Source of the DNA: Haematococcus lacustris
Taxonomy: Eukaryota > Chlorophyta > Chlorophyceae > Chlamydomonadales > Haematococcaceae
Direction of reading: 5' to 3'
Assembly (NCBI GenBank): GCA_030144725.1
Contig: JASKMD010000015.1
Span: 1,179,054-1,243,053, forward strand
Length of the DNA: 64,000 bases
A model generated the notes under the pieces. That model had not been told where the DNA came from and ran no database searches. It saw only the letters and a program-made list of their open reading frames with translations. Shown here piece by piece: positions 1 to 11,139 of this stretch; position 1 is the stretch's first letter, and every line of letters starts with the position of its first letter. Position numbers and translations under genes: made by a program.

Positions 1-81
1 CAGCACAGCCCTGCCCCAGGCCAGTGGGGCCCCGGGTCTCCAGCAGCAGCAGGAGCCGAGCTTTCATACACAACAGAACAG

Positions 82-627
82 TTGCAACAGCAAGCACCAG
101 TGACAGAGGCCATGAAGCTGTACCGGGAAGGAAGGTATGGTAAGCCTGCGTTGTGCCAGTTAGAGAAAGACCCCAGCTGGAGGAAGGGCCGCAAAGATTT
201 GGCTAGAAGGGCTTGTGAGATTAAGAAGCTGATCAGGCTCAGTGATTGGTATCTAGAGACTCAGTGCTCTGTGGCCAAGAGCAAGCAGGAAGCTTTGGAC
301 CAACTGTGCCATGCAACCAGGAGCATAGGAGCATGGAGTAGCCAGTTGAAGTGGCTAGAAGCACTCCAGGGACAGCAGCAGCCTGCCACCTCCCCGTCAC
401 CCCTGGCAGCAGCTGGCAGTGGGGCAGGGCAGCAGCAGCCTGCCACCTCCCCCACACCCCTGGCAGCAGCTGGCAGGGTGACAGGGCTGGTGCAGCCCCC
501 AACCTCCCCCACAACCCTGGCAGCAGCTGGCAGTGTGGTTGCCCTATGCCGTGCACAGTGGAGCATGCAGTGTCTGCCTATTTGTCCCACAGTGCCAAGA
601 GCCTCAAGAAGACCACGGGCTTTTTGA
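82..627 (+). CDS. ORF with possible GCR1_C-like DNA-binding segment; uncertain
   Basis: Open frame of 181 codons. Residues about 12-50 (LYREGRYGKPALCQLEKDP, then WRKGRKDLARRACEIKKLI) have the spacing of the GCR1_C DNA-binding domain: a Gly followed by L..LE, then W-R-x-G, then a basic helix. That domain is known from fungal activators and from Crypton-type tyrosine-recombinase elements. The C-terminal half is three copies of a repeat reading roughly QQQPATSPxPLAAAG, so it is low-complexity. A second frame stays open to 791, so the 3' end may be frameshifted or spliced. I infer a mobile-element relic or the last exon of a gene that begins before the window. The domain match is by eye and weak. 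Confidence 0.3.
   Translation: MQQQAPVTEAMKLYREGRYGKPALCQLEKDPSWRKGRKDLARRACEIKKLIRLSDWYLETQCSVAKSKQEALDQLCHATRSIGAWSSQLKWLEALQGQQQPATSPSPLAAAGSGAGQQQPATSPTPLAAAGRVTGLVQPPTSPTTLAAAGSVVALCRAQWSMQCLPICPTVPRASRRPRAF
372..540. repeat. Minisatellite, three copies of about 55 bp
   Basis: Three tandem copies, each containing CCTGCCACCTCCCC and CCTGGCAGCAGCTGGCAG, with only a few substitutions between them. They lie inside the ORF at 82-627 and encode its Pro/Ser/Ala repeats. Confidence 0.75.
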
Positions 628-1188
628 CGGGCTGCAATGTGTTTGTCTGCTTGGCTGTAGCTGTTGGTGAGAAGCAGCCAATGGCTCTATGGCAGAGGCC
701 ACCAAAGATGTCTACAAGAAGGCAGCTGACACAATCAATCAGCTGCAAGGGAGAGAGCGCAAGGCTACTCGTGTTGCTGCCAAGAAGCTAGACTAAAACT
801 AGGCATGCGTGGCACTTGGACACTCTGGCGCTTTGCGTCCTGCTTGTTTCTCGCTGTGTGTTATGCGTCCTGCTTGCGTTGGCATGTGACCTGACCTGAC
901 TGGCTCCAACACATGCATTAACACATGCTCCAACAACATCTCCACTTAGATCGATTGAGTAGTCAGACTCGTTCCATTCACCCGCTTTACGAAGTCGAAG
1001 TCACCTAACGTCAAAGTCAGAGACAAGAGAATGCATAACGAGACAAGCAGACAAGCAGACAAACGTCCGCATACATATGGAGAAATTAGTGCGAGCATGT
1101 AAGAAATAGCCGAGCCCAGGGTCCGGCCCAGACCAGCTCACTTTTCCTCACTCTGCCCGAGCCTGGCCCGAGCGCCCAGATAGATCAC
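628..1188. other. No gene recognised (left flank of palindrome)
   Basis: No convincing exon or repeat. The sequence changes abruptly at 1189, where identity to the right arm (reverse complement of 21596 and downward) begins. Confidence 0.5.
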
Positions 1189-1853
1189 TGCCGGGTGGTT
1201 CAGGGGCAGGCAGCCAGGGGCAGGTCCAGGTTGGTGTGGAGGAGCAGCTGGGTGGGTCAGCTGGGGGGGAGGGGGTGGCGGCTGGGGCCAAAGAGGATGA
1301 AGTGGAGGAGGAGGGGCAGAGGGGAGGAGTTCTGGCACCACCGTCGACCAGCAGAGCCAAAGAGGTAGCAGGGCGGTTGCCACCGACCTCTGCAGCCCCT
1401 AGAGCAAAAGGCAGTGTGGTTGCTGGTAGGGCAGTGGGGAGTGAGCCCAAGCATGTTGACAACCTGGCACACGCAAGCAAGTGTTGCAAGCTCGACCAGG
1501 GCAGCGACGAAGATTGGGGACAAGCAGCTGGGGCGAGGAAGGGAAGGAAAGCAAAGCCAGCCGGCAAACAAGCCGGCGCGCCGGCGGCATCGGCCCGGGG
1601 CGGCGAGTCACGCTCTGCAGCCGCGGCGGCCACGAAGTCTGAAGCCTCTGTTGCTGACGCGGGTAGCGACGGCGCCGAGGACGGCTCCGTTGGAGTGACC
1701 AAGCGGGAGAAGCGCAAGCAGAAAGCGCGCAAGGCCATGCAAGGAGATGTCGCGGACCCGTTGAGCTGCAAGGTTTGCGGGGTAGCCTTCACATCGCGGT
1801 CGCAGCTGTTCAAGCACATTGAGGCTTCAGGCCATGCAGCGTTAAAACAGTGA
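1189..1853 (+). pseudogene. Truncated 3' end of DNAJC21/JJJ1-like gene
   Basis: This is the mirror of the last 665 bases of the final exon of the complete gene at 20932-28065. It keeps the low-complexity tail and the C-terminal C2H2 finger (LSCKVCGVAF ... HIEASGHAALKQ) and ends at the same stop codon. Everything upstream of 1189 (J domain, first finger, nine introns) is absent, because the palindrome breakpoint falls inside the exon. I infer a non-functional copy unless it is fused to an unknown upstream exon. The reading frame is still open, so the duplication looks recent. Confidence 0.85.
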
Positions 1854-2099
1854 GGGTACCTGTTCGCTCCGCGTCGCGCTTCTTGGTTGTCTCGATGATG
1901 GACTCCCGTCCAGAACTATTTAACTCGTTGTTTTATGTTTGAATGCAGGGATTGTTGTGGTCGGTGTCCGATTCATCATGGCCGGTGCTTCCCGCGTCAC
2001 GATGCGCTCAGGGAGTCCTTGGCAACATTGTCAGCCATCAGGGCTAGGCTGAAAGAGCAGGCTTCTACATTTGGCACCATCAATAAGGAGGCAAATGTG

Positions 2100-2245
2100 G
2101 CACAACACGCCACGTTAGCTTTTGTCAAACAAACAAAACTCATTCAACATGGAACAACTTGTTTGACTGTGGGTAATCTCACTAAGCTATTCCACTTAAG
2201 TTGAAGCATCCCCGGTCGCACCCTTGATGAGTACAAACCCCACAC
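2100..2245 (+). repeat. Dispersed element end, family gamma (left arm copy)
   Basis: This segment contains TCAACATGGAACAACTTG and GTCGCACCCTTGATGAG. Related segments lie at 20540-20685 (mirror), 28690-28790 and 61625-61740. It lies just outside the 3' end of the Fanzor relic at 2400-2890, so I read it as the terminal part of that element family. Confidence 0.6.
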
Positions 2246-2399
2246 CAGTGGCAGTGTCCCGGCAAAACCACTCGGCACCTCATCAATAATAACAGCTTGA
2301 TGCTCTGTAAGGCTACTAGCCTGTGTAACTCACTAGGCCCTATGCGTTGTTGCGGGCCCGGCCATCAATACCCCGCCGGTACTCAGCAGCCGGTTAGGG

Positions 2400-2890
2400 T
2401 TAGTTAACCCGCCGCTGCCTGCCCTTGGGCAGCCGGTCATTGACCAGCTTGTAGCGTTGCCGGTACTCCTTGCCAATGGTGGGCAGAGCCTCAAGGCCCT
2501 CATAGCTGCACAGCTCCAGGGGGCGCTGCATGCTCTCCCCAATGCGCTGCAAGTTCAGGCATCTGTTGGTGTCCCGGTCCAACCACCTGCCCCATGGGGG
2601 GACCTGGGGTCGTTGCACTGGGCCAGGTGGGGGCTGAGCAGGGGGCTGGTCCTGTGCAGGGGGAGTGAGTGGGGCCTGGGCAGGGGGTGGGCCCTGGGCA
2701 GGGGGTGGAGGGGGGCCCTGGGCTGGGGGAGGAGTGGGCTCCGGGGCAGGGAGAGGGGGCTGCTGGGCAGGGGGCGGCTGGGCTGGGGCAGGGGGGGCCT
2801 GGGCCTGGGCAGGGGGTTGGGCGGCACCTCATGGCACCACAGCAGGCCCCACACATGCCTACCATGTGGCTGGCCGGGAAGCTATGGGGC
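2400..2890 (-). pseudogene. Fanzor C-terminal relic (left arm copy)
   Basis: This is the mirror of 19880-20385. The minus strand encodes GRWLDRDTNRCLNLQRIGES and then RPLELCSYEGLEALP, the C-terminal signature (RuvC-III DRDxNxxLN) of algal Fanzor proteins. A fragment resembling GLMWCP sits upstream in a different frame, separated by a Pro-rich GC-rich expansion, so the frame is broken. The N-terminal two-thirds is missing. See the right-arm copy for details. Confidence 0.7.
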
Positions 2891-3461
2891 AACAGACCCG
2901 GCTTTAATACACCTTGCTTTAATGTGCGTTGCAGAAAGTCCCGAACCCCTAGAGGGGGAGGGAGGCCAAGCAGCCTAAGGGCTGACGGCTTAAGCGGTGT
3001 AAGCCACCTATCAATGCGCAGCGGTTAAGAAGTACCGGCCACAACTGCTCGATTCGTTGGCGCGAAAGTCTTTCACATTTTCCTGTTCTTATGTGAGCAT
3101 CTTCGGCAGCAGTACATGGAGTCAACACCCACAGCCTCATGATCAGGGACACTGACCTGCACTGAGGGACCCTGGAGCTATGGTATGTGTTTCGCTGTCA
3201 TGAGATGCTTGTATCAATGACTTTGGCTCCATAAGCCCTTTCGAAGGGTGGTGACTTTACAAGTTGTAGAAGAAACGCGTGGCCAACACTACGCAGGTGC
3301 AGCTGTCAGCCTCTAGCTATGCTCTACACAAGGTATGGTGGTTATTAGTCCAAGGTTACCAGCCGCAGCTGGCGGTGCGTAGTAAGTGGAGGACCTTCGC
3401 TAGTGAAGACTGAGTGTTGTAAGAAGCTTGTACAAGGACGACACCAAGCTCTGGCTGGGCC
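2891..3461. other. 3' flank of PLAC8 gene, no gene recognised
   Basis: Low-repeat sequence identical to 19324-19880 in mirror image. No exon was recognised. It probably contains the 3' UTR of the PLAC8 gene: the mirror copy has a TGTAA motif at 19524, the usual polyadenylation signal in chlorophycean algae. Confidence 0.4.
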
Positions 3462-4260
3462 TCATTTGGTCCAGCTCTCACGTGAGCGCAACTCGCGGTA
3501 CTCCTGCATGATCAATTGGCATGTTGTTGGCCTGTAGTGTAGCTGTGCTGTAATCCGTCTGTTGTGCACCAGCAGAGCCTTGCTTCTTGCTGTAGGACCA
3601 TTCAGGCTACATACCTGGCACATAGCGCAAGGATTGCACCAGCAGTGCACGCAGCAGTCGGAGCAAGGGTCCTCCTGCAGATAGCACATCATACAGCATG
3701 CAGTCATGTCAAGCTGCACATGGCAGCTATGCAGTGTGATTCACGGCACCTGTGACAAGCTTTGCCTGCAAGAATAGTCCAGGGCCACACTCACTGGCAG
3801 CCCATACTTCGAGCGCAGAGTGCTGCGTGTCTTGTTAGCAAAGCAGCAGGAGAAGCAGCCGCACCAGTAGTACAAACAGCATGCGAACCAGAAGTCGTCA
3901 CCTGCACGAATCAAAGAAACATTGTGTGCGACGGCAAAGGCATTGCTGACGGTTTTGCCGAGCTTGCAAGCACATGGTACCGTGTAGTTTGCGATAAATC
4001 TCTCCGTATAAACACGCGGGAAGATACATGCCCAGCCCACACACGAAGCAGTCGTCACAGCACGCAGTCAAGCCAGACCTCCAAGTACTGGAGGGGGGCG
4101 ACATGGCGACGGGGGCCCCAGTATAGGCAGGATTGTGTTGTGGAGCGTACGCCTGGGGCTGTGGTGGGTACGCCTGGGGCTGAGGTGAGTAGGGCTGGGG
4201 CTGTTGCGGGTATGCTTGAGCTTGCGGGGGATAGTACGCCTGGCCCTTGGGATCTTGCAT
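3462..4260 (-). CDS. PLAC8 family cysteine-rich protein (left arm copy)
   Basis: Four exons on the minus strand: 4260-3981, 3901-3795, 3674-3615 and 3503-3462, all with GT-AG introns and matching phases, giving 162 residues. The N-terminal 55 residues are a Gln/Tyr/Pro-rich tract. The rest is the Cys-rich PLAC8 domain: TACCDDCFVCG, CLYGEIYRKL, then the hydrophobic FWFACCLYYWCGCFSCC, then SKYGLP, EDPCSDCCVHCWCNPCAMCQ and EYRELRSR. In plants, PLAC8 proteins (fw2.2 / PCR families) are plasma-membrane proteins linked to organ size and metal efflux. The role here is unknown. The protein is identical to the right-arm copy (18525-19323), so this is a duplicated gene in opposite orientation. Confidence 0.85.
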
Positions 4261-4503
4261 TGTTCCTACGGATAGATGGTAGCTGGGTAGATGACCGAAG
4301 CTGCGTAACTGGCGGTTCGGAAGCTATGCTTTTCACCGGGTTTACCTGTTATTCTTCTTCCGTGTATACTGTGATATATGGGTTCTAGCTCCGACGCTGG
4401 TCAACTTCCGCGCCGCGTGGTGTGGCGTTCTAAATAAAAATATGTGCAAGCAACCTCATTGACGCGGTGACCTGACCTGAGCTTAGGATAGTGGCAGCAG
4501 AGC

Positions 4504-4719
4504 TTACATGTTGCGCGTGGTATAGGTTTCTACATGACTGTACCCCACAGGGTAGAACGGGCGCTCCAGATAGATCACACCGTTAAATTTCTCCGCGGGG
4601 TTGAGAAGTTCGCTCACAGTGGGAGGGAGAAATTGCCCGACCCCTTCCCCAGGCGTTCTGCCGCACCCACCTCGTCGGCTTAGTGTGGGATGTGCGGCAC
4701 CCGCACCAATGCGCATCAA
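4504..4719 (-). CDS. Unrecognised 71-codon ORF (left arm copy)
   Basis: Mirror of 18066-18281. The C-terminal half (NPAEKFNGVIYLERPFYPVG) looks protein-like and not low-complexity, with mixed hydrophobic and charged residues. I do not recognise the family. It lies between the PLAC8 gene and block X1 and could be an exon of a longer gene interrupted by the block. A start or splice site cannot be fixed from sequence alone. Confidence 0.3.
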   Translation of the reverse strand: MMRIGAGAAHPTLSRRGGCGRTPGEGVGQFLPPTVSELLNPAEKFNGVIYLERPFYPVGYSHVETYTTRNM

Positions 4720-4722
4720 CAG

Positions 4723-5240
4723 TTAGGTCTCCCGATTACACATGGCACGTTTTTGGGTAACTTGAAGAAGACGAAAAAGGGAAACATGTCCCAAGTGGGC
4801 CCCGTCTGTTCCGCGTAGCCCAGCTAGCCATCGCACAGTGGAAGCGGGCTCACAGCGGCGATTCCGGTGCCGGCCAGGCAGGTGAGCCAGTCTGCTTGGG
4901 CGCACGTCAACGTTAGGCACATTGCGTAGCTGATAGCTCTGCGCACCCCAAGCTGGGCCACTTAGTGCAATCGCCGCACAGCCAAGCAGCGGTTGCGGCA
5001 AGCGGTTACAAATGGCTTGCACGCTGCAGGTGCAATGTCCCAAAGCGCTAGCTCCGTTATTAGAGGCCGAACCAGCGGTCAGCGGGGCGCCAGTTTCCCC
5101 AGGAATAGACACGCCAGCACCCAGGACTGGACGGGGACGTCGTGACCAGTCTCCACCGCGCGCGAGAACCCCGACGCAGCGTACCATTAAGCAGAAGTCA
5201 GACGGGCAACAGCCTGACCACTGACATTGCAGGGACATGG
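4723..5240 (+). repeat. Block X, copy 1
   Basis: A 0.5-kb block starting CAGTTAGGTCTCCCGATTAC. It occurs four times: here, inverted at 7360-7877, direct at 13464-13980 and inverted at 17545-18062. It ends in a CAG-rich degenerate minisatellite. A diverged relative is block Z. Although one strand stays open for over 150 codons, the frame has no recognisable domain. Confidence 0.8.
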
Positions 5241-5660
5241 ACGGGCTGTAGTGCATGAGCAAGAGCAGCAGCAGCACGCTGTAGTGCACGAGCAGCAGTG
5301 CATGGGCAACAGCAGCAACAGCAGCAGCAGGCTGTAGGTGTGTGGCAGTGCAGGCTGCAGGTGTTCTGCAGTGCATGAGCAGCAACAGCAGCAGGCTGTA
5401 GTGCACGAGCAGCAGCAATAGCAGGCTGTGGTGCACGAGCGGCAATGCATGGGCAGCAGCAGGCTATAGGTGTGTGGCAGTGCATGCTGCAAGTAGCAGC
5501 AGGCTGCAGGTGTGTTGCAGTGCATGAGCAGCAGCAATAGGCTGTCTAGCATGTGTTGCAATGCATGAGCAGCAGCAATAGGCTGCCTAGCATGTGTTGC
5601 AGTGCATGAGCAGCAGCAGCAGCAGGCTGCAATGCATGTGCCGTAGGCTGATAAGCACCA
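5241..5660. repeat. Degenerate CAG-rich minisatellite
   Basis: Irregular tandem units of about 25-40 bp built from GTAGTGCATGAGCAGCAG and CAGGCTGCAGGTGTG. Mirrored at about 17120-17545. All the long open frames over it are low-complexity. Confidence 0.8.
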
Positions 5661-6054
5661 AGCACCAAAGCATGTAACAGCCTGAACAATGTATGAGAAA
5701 GCACCAATGCAACTGCCTGGACTCCACCCCCTCCCCTGCCCTCTGACCTGTTCACAAGCCTAGGGCTGCAGCAGCAGCTGCCCCCTACCTTGCCCTCCGC
5801 CCTCCTTACTAGCCCAAGGCTGCAGCAGCAGCAGCCACCGGCATTGTCCTCTGCCCTGCCCAGTGCGTGAGCAGCAACAGGAGGCTGCGGTGCATGTGTT
5901 GTAGTGCATAACCAGCAGCAGCAGGCTGCATTGCAGGCTGCAGGTAGCAGCAGGCTGCTGTGCGCGAGGAGCAGCAGCAGCAGGCTGCAGTGCGTGAGGA
6001 GCAGCAGCAGGCTGCAGTGCGTGAGGAGCCCCTCCCAGCCCTCCCAGCCCGGCC

Positions 6055-6385
6055 CCACCCCCTCCCAGCCTTGCGTTGCCCCTCCCAGCCCTGCCCAGCC
6101 CTGCCCCACCCCATCCCAGACCTGCCCCACCCCCTCCCAGCCTTGCGTTGCCCCTCCCAGCCCTGCCCAGCCCTGCCCCACCCCATCCCAGACCTGCCCC
6201 ACCCCCTCCCAGCCTTGCGTTGCCCCTCCCAGCCCTGCCCAGCCCTGCCCCACCCCACCCCATCCCAGCCCTGCCCCATCCCCTCCCAGCCATGCGTTGC
6301 CCCTCCCTTGCCTGCCCTACCCTTCCCTGCCCAGCCCTGCCCTACCTTACCTTGCCCTGCCCTACCTTGCCCTGTCCTGCCCTGC
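6055..6385. repeat. C-rich minisatellite with 72-bp period
   Basis: CCTCCCAGCCTTGCG recurs at 6061, 6133 and 6205, exactly 72 bp apart, with inner CCCAGCCCTGCCCC units. It decays into CCTTGCCCTGCC toward 6385. The mirror is at about 16385-16760. On the minus strand it is strongly G-rich. Confidence 0.85.
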
Positions 6386-6539
6386 CTGTAGGTGTGTAGC
6401 AGTGCAGGTTGCCGGTGTGTTGCAGTGCATGAGCAGCAACAGCAACAGGCTGTAATGCATGACCAGCAGTGCAAGGACAGCAACATGTGCGGTATGTGTC
6501 TGGTTGTGTTGTAGTGCATGAGCAGCAGCAGGTTGTTTA

Positions 6540-6787
6540 AGTTGTAGGGCAGCTCTAGCAACCATGTTGAGTTTTCAAAATGTGGTAGGCATCATGTAAG
6601 AGATGTAAGAACGACGTCATGCCTTCACATTAGTGACAAAGAACAACGAGAACGAGCAGTCTCCTTCTGCATCCTATAACATTATCCATGGTAGTGCATG
6701 AGCAGCAGCACAATGCTTCGTCAATCAACAAGACCTGCCATCAACGAATCAACCAAGCCTGAAGACCATGATGTAATGATAAATACA
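6540..6787. other. Non-repetitive island, no gene recognised
   Basis: AT-richer sequence between two minisatellites, mirrored at about 15955-16200. No protein or RNA gene recognised. Its right edge (AATGATAAATACA) is where the two arms diverge. Confidence 0.5.
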
Positions 6788-7075
6788 GGGCAGGGTTGGG
6801 AGGGGGTGGGGCAGGGCTGTGCAGGGAGGGGAGGGGCGACGCAAGGCTGGGAGGGGGTAGGGCAGGGCTAGGCAGGGAGGGGAGGGGCAACGCAAGGCTG
6901 GGAGGGGTTGGGGCAGGGCTGGGAAGGGAGGGAGGGGCAACCCAAGGCTGGGAGGGGGTGGGGCCGGGCTGGGAGGGGTGGGGCAGGGCTGGGAGGGGGT
7001 GGGGCAGGGCTAAGCAGGGAGGGAAGGGGCAACGCAAGGCTGGGAGGGGGTGGGGCAGGGCTGGGCTGAGGTGGG
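6788..7075. repeat. G-rich minisatellite (left arm)
   Basis: Variants of GGGAGGGGGTGGGGCAGGGCT and GGCAACGCAAGGCTGGGA in tandem. It corresponds to the inner part of the longer array at 14266-15010 in the right arm. Confidence 0.85.
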
Positions 7076-7359
7076 CTTGCTCTGCTCCTTTGGATCAAGC
7101 ATTCTCTCTTCAGCTCCTCAAGACGCTCTCTTCAGCTTCTCAAGCGACACAACTGCAGCCTGCTGCTACTTGCAGCATGCACTGCCACACACCTATAGCC
7201 TGCTGCTGCCCATGCATTGCTGCTCGTGCACTACAGCCTGGTGCTGCTTCTGTTGCTCATGCACTACAGCCTGCTGCTGCTGTTGCTGCTGCTGCCCATG
7301 CACTGCTGCTCGTGCACTACAGCGTGCTGCTGCTGCTCTTGCTCATGCACTACAGCCCG

Positions 7360-7877
7360 TCCATGTCCCTGCAATGTCAGTGGTCAGGCTGTTGCCCGTC
7401 TGACTTCTGCTTAATGGTACGCTGCGTCGGGGTTCTCGCGCGCGGTGGAGACTGGTCACGACGTCCCCGTCCAGTCCTGGGTGCTGGCGTGTCTACTCCT
7501 GGGGAAACTGGCGCCCGCTGACCGCTGGTTCGGCCTCTAATAACGGAGCTAGCGCTTTGGGACATTGCACCTGCAGCGTGCAAGCCATTTACAACCGCCT
7601 GCCGCAACCGCTGCTTGGCTGTGCGGCGATTGCACTGAGTGGCCCAGCTTGGGGTGCGCAGAGCTATCAGCTACGCAATGTGCCTAACGTTGACGTGCGC
7701 CCAAGCAGACTGGCTCACCTGCCTGGCCGGCACCGGAATCGCCGCTGTGAGCCCGCTTCCACTGTGCGATGGCTAGCTGGGCTACGCGGAACAGACGGGG
7801 CCCGCTTGGGACATGTTTCCCTTTTTCGTCTTCTTCAAGTTACCCAAAAACGTGCCATGTGTAATCGGGAGACCTAA
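7360..7877 (-). repeat. Block X, copy 2 (inverted)
   Basis: Reverse complement of block X1, so each palindrome arm contains its own smaller inverted repeat (4723-5240 against 7360-7877). It runs into the boundary motif TAACTGCGCATCAAACGGGC at 7876. Confidence 0.8.
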
Positions 7878-7885
7878 CTGCGCAT

Positions 7886-8900
7886 CAAACGGGCAGATGG
7901 CAAAGATGTGACCTCTCACTGCGTTGAACCCCGCGTTGAACATGGTAAGCTTGTGGGCCCCTCGCTGAGCCCATCGCTGAGCTATCTGCGGCTGCTCCCC
8001 CCCACAGGGGACCTTCCAACCGTCCAACCGCAGCCCACTCGCTCATCGGCACCACCTCTCTGCACGCACGTCTGCACCTTCCGCTATAGCTTTGCGGACA
8101 AGACGGCTGCGCAGCAGGGTAATGCGTGCCCACGGTAATCCTCTCCAGTAGCCTCAGCATCGGCAGCTCCTATGAGCACCAGGCAAGGCGCAGCAAGCGC
8201 AGTGGGCAAAGCAGCTGTTGGGCCAACGCTACGTCCGTAGCAGCTGCTGCGGTTGCTAAGGATGGACTGCGGTCTCAGTGGCCAACGCAGCTCGCGCAGT
8301 AAGAAACGGTCGCTCCAACCCAGGTATGAGCTGCGTTGTGCCCTCAGTTGCTTGTATACCCGCACATGTTGTTGCTTGCTGCTGTTGTTGCACCTCACCA
8401 GCTCAAGTGCTCAATGCACAGCTATGCGCTGCATTGCTTCACTCCTATGTGTGGCATCGTCCTGGTTGTGGTGCTCGTCCACAGGTGTGGCCACACAGAA
8501 GCGTACCACCTGTGAGCAGACATTGCCTTACAAGGGGCAAGGGCATGTTGGCATCACGGCAGGAGCATGCGGTAAACACAGCTGGGCCACAAGGGGCAGG
8601 GGGAGGTATGAAGCGCAGCTGGGGCAGGTGCAACAGGGGTAGTCAGGCAGCATTGCAGGAGTATGCAGGCACTGCAGCAGGGACAGGCGCAAGCGCATCA
8701 TGGGTATGCGGGTTGCACGCAGCTTGGGTAGGCAGGCGGTGGAGGGGCAGCGGCAGCCAGGCAGGACAACAGTTTACACTTAGGGCTGCGGTGGCAAACG
8801 CAGCAGGGATAGACCATTAGAGAAAGGCATGCTTTGCTTATTGACAGGGAAGGATATGTCCATGCTTGTGCCTACGGATGCTTGTGCACATGCCCGCCAT
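7886..8900. other. Segment Y, no gene recognised
   Basis: About 1 kb between blocks X2 and Z1, mirrored at 12440-13455 with several single-base differences. Both strands have frames of 100-180 codons, but these are Cys/Arg/Ala-rich without a domain or codon pattern I can defend. Confidence 0.45.
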
Positions 8901-8920
8901 CTTTGCCATCTGCCCGTTTG

Positions 8921-9440
8921 ATGCGCAGTTAAGTCTCCCGGTCACACGCATCCCTTCCCTGTGACAGTTGAGCAGCATCTGAGAGGGATGCCACCTCCAA
9001 ACGGCTTCTCTTGCGCCGTGTAGCCTAGCTAACTATCGCACAAGTCATCAGCGTCGAAGGCGTTGCTGTTGGTGCCACAATGGCTGGTCAGCCTGCTTTG
9101 CGTCTCGCAGCCTGTATCCACATCAGCCACAGGGAAGGCAAGCACTGTTGTGCAAGCTTAGCAACATCTGTCGATGGCATCGCAGCCTAGCAACAGCGGT
9201 TACAGCGGTTATGGATGGCTTGCACGCTGTCTGGGGCCGTGTTCATGACCGTGTTCAGGGTAGGCCCGTTGTTGGCGTTGCACTAGTGCGCCCCGGATTT
9301 GATACTCCAGTTCTCAGGACAGGTCGATAATGTCGTGACCAGTCTCCACCACGCGCGAACACCACAACGCAGCGTGCCACAAAGCAGAAATCAAACGAGC
9401 ACCAGTCACAGCAGGAACAGCTTTAGCTACGGGAACAGCA
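8921..9440 (+). repeat. Block Z, copy 1 (diverged relative of block X)
   Basis: It starts with ATGCGCAGTTAAGTCTCCCG and follows the same order of landmarks as block X: GTAGCC.AGCTA..TATCGCAC, AGCAGCGGTT, GGCTTGCACGCTG, GTGACCAGTCTCCACC, GCAGCGT. Many substitutions and indels separate it from X. Mirrored at 11901-12420. X and Z share the leading motif ATCTTTGCCATCTGCCCGTT. Confidence 0.7.
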
Positions 9441-9779
9441 GGAGGAGCAACAACAAATGCGACAGCATGAGCGCTAGGAGAGGCAAGGGAGTAGTGTTTG
9501 GGGAGGCAAAAGCGACAGCATGAGCTTGCTGGTGAATGTGCAGGTGGCGATGGCTGGCAAGAGCACCATTGGCGAGAAGCGTCTGGAGGAGCTGAAGAAA
9601 GAATGCATAGCTTCGGCCAAAAGGGTCAGCAAGTAGCAGGTGTTGCTGCACCCACCGGCACACAGCCTTTGGGTCAGCAAGCAGCATGTGTTGACGCACC
9701 CACCGGCACGCAGCCTCAGGGTCAGCAAGCAGCAGATATAGGGAAGGTATAGGGAAGGTGCAACAGCAGGTTCAGCTTA

Positions 9780-10165
9780 GGGCAGAGGGTGCAGCAGAGT
9801 GAGTGCCCCACCCCTTCCCAGACCTGCCCCACCCCCTCCCAACCCTGCCCCATCCCAACCCTGCCCCACCCCATCCCAGACCTGCCCTATTTCAGCCCTG
9901 CCCCACCCCATCCCCTCCCAGCCCTGCCCCACTCCCTCCCAGCCCAGCCCAACCCCACCCCATCCCAACCCTGCCCTATCCCAGCCCTGCCCCACTCCCT
10001 CCCAGCCCTGCCCCCACCCCAGCCCTGCCCAGCCCTGCCCCACCCCCTCCCAGCCGGCCCCACCCCATCCCAGCCCTGCCCCCCCCCCCCCCCCAGCCCT
10101 GCCCCAACCCATCCCAGCCCTGCCCCACCCCATCCCAGCCTTGCGTTGCCCCTCCTTGCCCTGCC
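9780..10165. repeat. C-rich minisatellite at inner end of left arm
   Basis: Tandem CCCAGCCCTGCCCCACCCC-type units with a run of 14 C. The right-arm counterpart is the G-rich array 11140-11510. The two could fold on each other, but repeat order differs, so the exact end of the palindrome cannot be placed. Confidence 0.8.
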
Positions 10166-11139
10166 CTGCCCTGGCTGTAGGTGTGTGGCAGTGCACGCTG
10201 CAGGTAACAGCAGGCTGTACGTGTGCTGCAGTGCATGAGCAGCAGCAGCAGGCAGCAGTTAATGTGCTGCAGGGCATGAACAGCTGGAGCAGTAGGCTGG
10301 AATGCATGAGCAGCAGTGCATGGGCTGCAGCAACAGGATGTAGGTGTGTATGTAGGTGATGTAGGTGTGCAGTCTTGTATTAGCAATCAGCAGCAACGTT
10401 GAGCCCATCTGGGAAGAATGTTGTATGGTACAAAAGCTGTCAAAAGGTTGTCCTGAGCTTCCGTTGAGTTCCATGCCACACCACGTGATTTGTAAGCAGT
10501 GTATGATCAAGATGTGATGAGATAAAGACGGCGGTGGTCATCAGCAGTATATCACGCACGAATGGTACGTACGCCCCTTGTATGGACAACACCACCACCG
10601 GTGATGCGCTAAGGCCGCAATCGTGGTGGCCACCTGCTACATACCCCCTTTGCATGTATGCATCACGGTCATGCTTAGCAAGTGCAGGCCTGGCAGTGAT
10701 ACACACCCAATGTGTCACAGCTAACTGGACTACGGTTGGTACCTGAAGTGGAGGCTCACCACATCCAGCCACATACTAGGGTGTATTGCGCCACATGTCC
10801 CTTGTATGGATAACACCACCACGCAGTGATGCACTAATGCTCCAAACGTGGTGGCCACCTGCTACATACCCCCCTTGCATATATGCATCACGGCCATGCT
10901 TAGCTAGTGCAGGCGCCTGACAGTGATCCACACCAAATCAAACCATATGGCACCACGCGGTATTACATCGACGCTGCAACTGGCACGGTCAAGGACGCTA
11001 TGTCTATTGTAGACCTTGATTGAGTTGCAATTGCCCATCACCGGCAACTGGACACAACCAATGTGGTGTCCATACGCGGCTACACAAGCAATGAAATGGT
11101 TAAACAAACGCAAATTGCATGCCTTGATTTGCATGGCTG
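10166..11139. other. Spacer of the giant palindrome
   Basis: About 1 kb that is not palindromic with itself. It holds two tandem copies of a roughly 230-bp unit (about 10566-11010), recognisable by GTGGTGGCCACCTGCTACAT and a GCATCACGGCCATGCTTAGC-type segment. The same sequence, inverted and diverged, appears in the right-arm-only segment near 15330-15950. No gene recognised. Confidence 0.6.

Larger units (their letters stand above)
1189..10165 (+). repeat. Left arm of giant inverted repeat
   Basis: This arm is the reverse complement of 11140-21596. From 1189 to about 6.2 kb, paired positions sum to 22785 (for example 1935 pairs with 20850, and 4260 with 18525). From about 6.8 to 9.75 kb they sum to 21341, because the right arm has about 1.4 kb more sequence there. 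Identity is very high but not total: single-base differences and repeat-copy-number differences are visible. The outer edge is sharp: TGCCGGGTGG starts at 1189 and has no counterpart upstream. The inner edge lies in a C-rich minisatellite, so it is approximate. Confidence 0.93.

Noticed and set aside
1935..2204. 89-codon frame with a Cys/His-rich start, as a small zinc protein
   Set aside because: Its second half is the dispersed gamma element end, and the frame shows no homologue I recognise. More likely repeat-derived.
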